Assembly: GCA_049794535.1 (NCBI GenBank)
Contig: JBARCX010000017.1
Location: forward strand, 1-9,603
Direction: 5' to 3'
Source: JBARCX01 sp049794535
Lineage (GTDB): Bacteria > Pseudomonadota > Gammaproteobacteria > Xanthomonadales > Rhodanobacteraceae
DNA length: 9,603 bases
Position 1 is the first letter of the stretch; each line of letters starts with the position of its first letter. The notes beneath the pieces were generated by a model that saw nothing but the letters and a program-made list of their open reading frames with translations, was not told where the DNA came from and did not search any database. This document shows, one piece after another, positions 5,637 to 9,603 of the stretch. The translations under genes were made by a program, and so were the position numbers.

Positions 5637-5803
5637 TCACCCGATGACGTGCTGCTTCGGATCGTTGTAGTCGATACCGACTGGTGCCGTTTCTATGCGC
5701 TTAGGTATCGTTCGAAAGAACGATCAGCGTTGACCGACGCGATGTCAAGTTCGAATCAGCGAACGCACGCAAACAGCAGGTAACCTCGTTTATAAGTAGT
5801 TTC
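5637..5803. other. Intergenic region upstream of the DUF4238 operon
   Basis: This region should hold the promoter of the DUF4238-CHAT unit, but I see no convincing -35/-10 pair. It contains a perfect hairpin, ATCGTTC-GAAA-GAACGAT (5707-5724), and a second short inverted repeat, GTTCG-N6-CGAAC (5749-5764). Neither is followed by a T-run on either strand, so they are not terminators; they could be operators. On the minus strand 5637-5723 is a short open frame ending RIETAPVGIDYNDPKQHVIG before a TGA. It reads like the tail of a lost gene but is too short to identify. Confidence 0.4.
5707..5724. repeat. Perfect 7-bp inverted repeat with a four-base loop
   Basis: ATCGTTC and GAACGAT flank GAAA, centred about 115 bases upstream of the DUF4238 start. 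As RNA on the plus strand it would form a GNRA-type tetraloop hairpin. With no T-run it is not an intrinsic terminator. Operator or chance are the remaining readings. Confidence 0.4.
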
Positions 5804-6545
5804 TTATTTCGGGTTCTTTGCGCCCCGTTTGCGAGGCTTGGCTTTGGGCGGGGGCGACGATTTGCTGACGATGCGCTGGGGCTTTGAGGGTGATGGCGCT
5901 CGGCTCCGCCACTGATGGAGAGTGCTTTCCAGGGCCACCACGCGTCCCGCCTGATGGGCGGCCGCTTGCTCGGCCGTCCGTAAGGCCGACCGTAGCGCTT
6001 CCAACTGCGTGGTGAGCTGAGTGACGCGCTTGTCGTGCTCGCGTTGTTCCCGTTCCTGTCGCTGCTGGAGCGCTTTGACTTCCTGGCGCCCCTGGTCAAT
6101 CTGCTGATGGGCGCGATCCTCCACGGTCCGTACATGGGCTTGCGTGGCCTCACGCACTGATCCACCAGCGCTTGACGTTCACCCAGTTGCGCTTCGGCCT
6201 GCGCCCGTTGCGCGGTGTGCTCGGCGAGATTGGCCTGCGCTTCGGCGAGGGCGATCTCCCACAGCTTGCGTTCCTGCGTCAGGGACGTTTGCTCGGCAAA
6301 GAGGACATTGTGTTCTTCCGTCAGGGCGGCCCGCGCGGCCGCTTCGGCCTGGGCGAGCGCCAGGCGCCACACTTCGGCAAACGCTTGCGCGACCTCCCCC
6401 GGCAACGCGGGCAGCAACGCCTGCCCTTTGTAGCCGTTGGGCCAAACGCTCCCACCACTGTTCGAGCAACTGCCCCATCCGCGCGGGGCTGCCGCGGCCC
6501 AGCTCCAGGCGTACACGTTCGACCGTGGGCCGTTCGCCCCGGGCC
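5804..6545 (-). pseudogene. KfrA-like DNA-binding coiled-coil gene, 5'-truncated with two frameshifts
   Basis: Three frames read in order give one protein. First (about 6545-6431): LARGERPTVERVRLELGRGSP, then GQLLEQWWERLAQRL, the helix-turn-helix end of the KfrA_N domain of plasmid and chromosomal KfrA-like proteins. Second (about 6430-6160): LLPALPGEVAQAFAEVW and a long Ala/Gln/Glu-rich coiled coil ending GERQALVDQ. Third (6157-5804): VREATQAHVRTVEDRAHQQ, more coiled coil, then a Pro/Lys-rich basic tail KPRKRGAKNPK. One extra base near 6430 and one missing base near 6160 explain both breaks and cancel, so the outer parts share a frame; the first frame meets a stop at 6179 when read straight through. 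The N-terminus before LARGERP is replaced by a scrap of Rhs sequence. KfrA-like proteins bind DNA as transcriptional or segregation factors; this copy is not expected to work. Confidence 0.8.
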
Positions 6546-6593
6546 AATCGCTGTGAGTTGGTTGCGCGCATTCCATGCATACGTGTTGATGTC
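6546..6593 (-). pseudogene. Displaced fragment of Rhs core
   Basis: On the minus strand this 16-codon stretch reads DINTYAWNARNQLTAI. The Rhs gene to the right has GTNTYTWNARNQLTQV, and the DNA of 6555-6593 matches 7985-8023 at about 29 of 39 bases by eye. It starts 12 bases after the stop of the immunity-candidate gene and runs straight into the KfrA-like remnant. Stray pieces of Rhs core downstream of a toxin/immunity pair are known scars of tip exchange by recombination between Rhs cores. It differs enough from the resident core to have come from another Rhs element. Confidence 0.7.
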
Positions 6594-6605
6594 CAGCTTC
6601 TCACG

Positions 6606-7085
6606 TCATCTTGTGCCAAACATTTCGCTTACATTTCCTTGTGCGACTGCCCTCCAATTGGCATCACGCATATCGTCAACCTTCCTTTTTACCAGCGCAG
6701 CGAGAAATGCATCATTGGAGATGCTGTAGGTGTTCAGCCGCTTCATTTCGACAAAAACCAGCACTATGTCCCGAATTGTTAGATCATCACTGGCTTGTGC
6801 GAGTTTTGCTTTTAGAAATGGCACAGCATTTGCGCCACGCCTCGCAAAAGGCTCAGCTAAATAAATTGCCGGGGGATGAACCACTTGATTTCCACAGATA
6901 AAGATTTGGTATTGGTTATCTAAGCTGTAAGAGTCAAATGTAGCGAGCCGCTGTTTAAGCGGCATCTCATAAAAAGTGCTTAACCATGGACTGCACGTAT
7001 CGCGCAAATGTGAATCAGCCGCAAAACTGCATCCGGAACTGAGTGAAATAATAGCAGCCGATACCAGTTTAATAAAAATGTTCAT
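6606..7085 (-). CDS. Putative periplasmic immunity protein of the Rhs toxin
   Basis: The 159-residue product starts MNIFIKLVSAAIISLSSGCSFA, a signal peptide with a possible cleavage after SFA; SSGC is a poor lipobox, so a lipoprotein is less likely. The mature part has an alpha-helical, HEAT-like look (FARRGANAVPFLKAKL, then TIRDIVLVFVEMKRL). The ATG at 7083-7085 overlaps the Rhs stop as ATGA, giving tight coupling; an ATG three codons earlier (7094) is the alternative. A small gene directly after an Rhs toxin tip normally encodes the cognate immunity protein. Its export signal fits a toxin that acts in the periplasm, such as the metallopeptidase-like tip here. The gene is visibly more AT-rich than the Rhs core, as is usual for exchanged tip/immunity cassettes. 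I found no named family. Confidence 0.75.
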   Translation of the reverse strand: MNIFIKLVSAAIISLSSGCSFAADSHLRDTCSPWLSTFYEMPLKQRLATFDSYSLDNQYQIFICGNQVVHPPAIYLAEPFARRGANAVPFLKAKLAQASDDLTIRDIVLVFVEMKRLNTYSISNDAFLAALVKRKVDDMRDANWRAVAQGNVSEMFGTR

Positions 7086-9603
7086 TTTTGACATCCGCAG
7101 TCTTCAAGTCCACTTTTTCGTAAATCGTTTTCTATCTTATCCTGCATAGCGTAAGCCGGTGTTTCATATTTGCTACTGCCGTAACCATTCCGTGTCGACC
7201 ATAAATAGGTAATCCAATTCATGCCACCTCGATACTGCCCAACATGCACTAACTCGTGGCCCAGTAATGCGATTCCCTCAGGGGTGCAGGGATCATAAAC
7301 ACCAGGCCGGAAGTAAATATTATTACCTCTCGTTATGCCATCCATGCCACTAGGCAAGTAATGAGGGACCTCGCCATCATGTAGATTTGCATTGTCTAAG
7401 TCCTGCTTTGGAATGTAGGGCTGCAACAGACACTTTTCACACGCATTGAGAGGACGTAACCCAAGCGGATCGATGTTGCTAATAGGATCCCCACCCACAT
7501 AGGCATAGAAGCTCAGCTGGCCGCCGCCGAACGTGATCGGGTCCTCACTGATGAAACCGCCCATCATCGGGCTGTAGTAGCGCGCACGATAATAGTAAAG
7601 ACCGGAGCTGTCCGATTCGCGTCCCGTGTATTGGTATGGATTCGTTAACCCCGTCATCGTGTCGCTCGGCGTGACATTGCCGTAGGGGTCATAGCTGTAT
7701 TGCTCTCTGATTGCCCCTGTCATATCGGTCAACGCAATCGTGCTGCTCAACGCATCGGTCAGGAAGTATGTCCTCCCGATCACGTCATTTCTCGCATAGC
7801 GCTCATCGATATTCAGACCATTCAAGATCGGATTGATCGTGCTGCCTTGTGTCTCCTGCACGATGTTTTCGCCATCGTAGAGATATTGCATCGGTGCACC
7901 ACCTTGCACCGTCTTACTAACACGGCTGCCAAGCGCATCGTAGGCATAGCTAAGCTGAGCCACGCCATTTTGACTTACTTGTGTGAGCTGATTGCGAGCA
8001 TTCCAGGTATACGTATTCGTACCGTCACTCGTAAGGTTGCCATCAGCGTCATAACTCAAAGCCTGGCCATTGAAGCTCGCTTCACGATCGTTAAGATCGA
8101 ACATGGCAGGCTTGGTGGTTGGCATGGGCAATACATCGGTGGCTAAACTACCAGTCTTACCGATACGGCGACCATCGCTGTCATAGCTGTAGGTTAAATT
8201 GCCTAGGTTGGTCCCATTGCCTTGCGTGTATGTTAGGCCCGTGAGTTCGTTTGCACTGTCGTAGCCATAGTTGACCGTAACGCTATTAGGTAAGGTTAAC
8301 GTGGCACGGCGATTCGCCGCATCGTAGGCCAACTGCACCGCCTCATTGCCTTGAATGATCGACGTAAGGTGATTGGCGTTATCGTAACCGTAGTTGATCG
8401 TGGCCTGAGCTGCTGGCGTCATACTGATACGTCGCCCGGCAGCATCGTAAACGTAATTGATACTGCCCTGCGGAGCCGTGGTGGCAATGACTCGATTCAG
8501 GCCGTCATAGCCCCAACTTATTGTGCCGGAGATGGTGTCGGCTAGGCTCGTCATGCGATTGCCCGAGTCATAACTCGCCTGGATGCCGGAGCCATCCGCA
8601 TACGACACCAGATTACGCCGATTCAAAGCATCGTAGCTGTAATCGCTAACTTGTCCTTTACGATCGGTATGGGTGAGCATGTTGCCCATTCCATCGTAGG
8701 TCCACGATTCGCTTTGGCTCATCGCATCGGTACGCGTGGCGCGACGATTACGATTGTCGTAGGTGGACGTGATCACACCTTGATTTGGTAGCGTGACCGT
8801 TAATACATTGCCATTGCCATCGTAGTTGATTGAGGTGGCCTGTCCGAGCGCATCTGTAACCGACGTGACTCGGTCATTCGTGTCATACCGAGTCACGTTG
8901 ACGTTGCCGAGCGGGTCGCGAATGGTGATAGGGCGACCTAGGGCGTCTACTTCATAGCTGGTCGTACGGTTCAGGGCATCGGTCACACTCTGTAGGTCGT
9001 AACCTTGGTAGGCGAAGATACTTGTATGACCTAATGCATCCTGCACTGCGATTGGCTGACCCGCGCTATTGCACTGGATGCTGGTGCTCTTGCCTAGCGC
9101 ATTGGTGATTTGAGTCAGGCAACCGTTTGTATACGTGAAATTGGTGGTGTGTCCCAGCGGATCCGTGGCCGATGCCAGTTGATTGTAGGTTGAGGTGTAA
9201 GTGAACTGCGTGGTCACCGCATTCGAGGTTCCCGATAATTGGGTCAGGCTGAGGACATTGCCCAGGGCATCGTGGGTATAAGCAGTGGTACGTCCTAACG
9301 CGTCTGTTTCACCGTCGACTAATCCCGAGGGCTCGCGTACGTAGGTGGCCGTCTGAGCCAACGGCGTACCATAAGCTTGCGTGATACTAGACGGATAACC
9401 GCTAACGGGATCGAACGCTACCTGCTCCTGATTGTGGTTGGGGTCAGTCACAGTAGTGCCCGTCACAATGTTTTTGCTGTTAGTTGTGTAGGCAAATTGA
9501 TAGAACGTGTTATCCGCGTAGGACTGCTTCACCACGCGACCATTCGTATCGAACTGATTGGTTACCCATACAATTCCACGCCGGTCCTGCATGGTGAGCA
9601 TGT
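7082..9603 (-). CDS. Rhs/YD-repeat polymorphic toxin with metallopeptidase-like tip (5' end outside window)
   Basis: The frame enters from the right edge, so the N-terminus and any export domain are missing; 839 residues are visible. Residues 1 to about 590 are dense YD repeats of the type YDALGR-x-(I/L/V) and YDGNGN, which form the Rhs cocoon that encloses the toxin. They are followed by the conserved Rhs core end: YTGRESDSSGLYYYRARYYSP, GGFISEDPITFGG and PISNIDPLGL, the PxxxxDPxGL self-cleavage/boundary motif (7457-7486). The 124-residue tip after it is AT-rich and unrelated to the core. Such proteins are exported, often by type VI secretion, and kill neighbouring bacteria. The frame is intact throughout. 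No VgrG, PAAR or other secretion gene lies in the window, so the delivery route is unknown. Confidence 0.93.
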   Translation of the reverse strand, partial: MLTMQDRRGIVWVTNQFDTNGRVVKQSYADNTFYQFAYTTNSKNIVTGTTVTDPNHNQEQVAFDPVSGYPSSITQAYGTPLAQTATYVREPSGLVDGETDALGRTTAYTHDALGNVLSLTQLSGTSNAVTTQFTYTSTYNQLASATDPLGHTTNFTYTNGCLTQITNALGKSTSIQCNSAGQPIAVQDALGHTSIFAYQGYDLQSVTDALNRTTSYEVDALGRPITIRDPLGNVNVTRYDTNDRVTSVTDALGQATSINYDGNGNVLTVTLPNQGVITSTYDNRNRRATRTDAMSQSESWTYDGMGNMLTHTDRKGQVSDYSYDALNRRNLVSYADGSGIQASYDSGNRMTSLADTISGTISWGYDGLNRVIATTAPQGSINYVYDAAGRRISMTPAAQATINYGYDNANHLTSIIQGNEAVQLAYDAANRRATLTLPNSVTVNYGYDSANELTGLTYTQGNGTNLGNLTYSYDSDGRRIGKTGSLATDVLPMPTTKPAMFDLNDREASFNGQALSYDADGNLTSDGTNTYTWNARNQLTQVSQNGVAQLSYAYDALGSRVSKTVQGGAPMQYLYDGENIVQETQGSTINPILNGLNIDERYARNDVIGRTYFLTDALSSTIALTDMTGAIREQYSYDPYGNVTPSDTMTGLTNPYQYTGRESDSSGLYYYRARYYSPMMGGFISEDPITFGGGQLSFYAYVGGDPISNIDPLGLRPLNACEKCLLQPYIPKQDLDNANLHDGEVPHYLPSGMDGITRGNNIYFRPGVYDPCTPEGIALLGHELVHVGQYRGGMNWITYLWSTRNGYGSSKYETPAYAMQDKIENDLRKSGLEDCGCQK
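7085..7456 (-). other. Rhs toxin tip: HExxH putative zinc metallopeptidase domain
   Basis: The 124 codons after DPLGL form the variable toxin tip. It contains ALLGHELVHVGQYRGG, with H67, E68 and H71 of an HExxH zinc-peptidase motif (numbering from the first residue after DPLGL); HVGQ after it recalls DUF4157-like metallopeptidases. E98 in KYETPAYAMQ is a candidate third zinc ligand. GNNIYFRPGVYDP ahead of the motif resembles the strand that precedes such active sites. Five cysteines (6, 9, 57, 120, 122) would suit disulfides outside the cytoplasm. Peptidase activity is inferred from the motif; the target is unknown. Confidence 0.75.

Noticed and set aside
5749..5758. GTTCGAATCA resembles the T-loop consensus of tRNAs, hinting at an attachment-site remnant of a tRNA gene.
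   Set aside because: The flanking bases do not form a T-stem and no acceptor stem or other arm is present; the match is only to the loop.
6144..6782. Plus-strand open frames of about 185-212 codons opposite the KfrA-like remnant.
   Set aside because: They are Arg/Pro/Ala-rich shadows of the coiled-coil coding sequence, with no domain.
7085..9603. Repeated short motifs in the DNA (such as repeated ATCGTA and CGCATC words), reminiscent of a repeat array.
   Set aside because: They are the codons of YD repeats in the Rhs protein; there are no uniform repeats and spacers, so not a CRISPR array.

Overview
The window looks like an accessory region of a moderately GC-rich proteobacterial chromosome. 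A xanthomonad or burkholderial relative is my guess, from the style of the IS5-like transposase, the Rhs element and the KfrA-like gene; nothing here fixes the taxon. Almost every gene reads on the minus strand. The exception is an inserted IS5-like element at 1519-2788.

From the right edge leftwards (direction of transcription): an Rhs/YD-repeat polymorphic toxin (7082-9603, start outside the window) ends in a 124-residue tip carrying a zinc-metallopeptidase-like HELVH motif. It is followed, with an ATGA stop/start overlap, by an exported small protein that is the likely cognate immunity protein (6606-7085). Next come a short displaced scrap of Rhs core (about 6546-6593) and, fused directly to it, a 5'-truncated, twice-frameshifted KfrA-like DNA-binding coiled-coil gene (5804-6545).

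The middle holds a tight gene set: a DUF4238 protein (4687-5601), an unrecognised 106-residue protein (4315-4635) and a CHAT-type caspase-like protease (from 4325) whose start overlaps the end of the 106-residue gene. The protease frame is interrupted by an in-frame TGA, after which 54 more protein-like codons follow. About 190 bases further on is a HEPN-like protein with an RNNFAH (RX4H) motif (2823-3536). By family precedent this set could be an antiphage or cell-suicide module (protease plus ribonuclease-like effector), but that is inference.

The left third contains the complete IS5-family element (one transposase, 14-bp terminal inverted repeats), a decayed fragment of a related transposase just outside its left end (about 1303-1450), an AhpD/CMD-family gene (697-1038) behind a perfect 16-bp palindrome, and an overlapping small membrane-protein gene (264-716) that appears frameshifted near its 3' end. 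A second palindrome with nearly the same core lies at 24-37. Several genes carry frame lesions, so this is either a decaying island or a sequence with some base-level errors.
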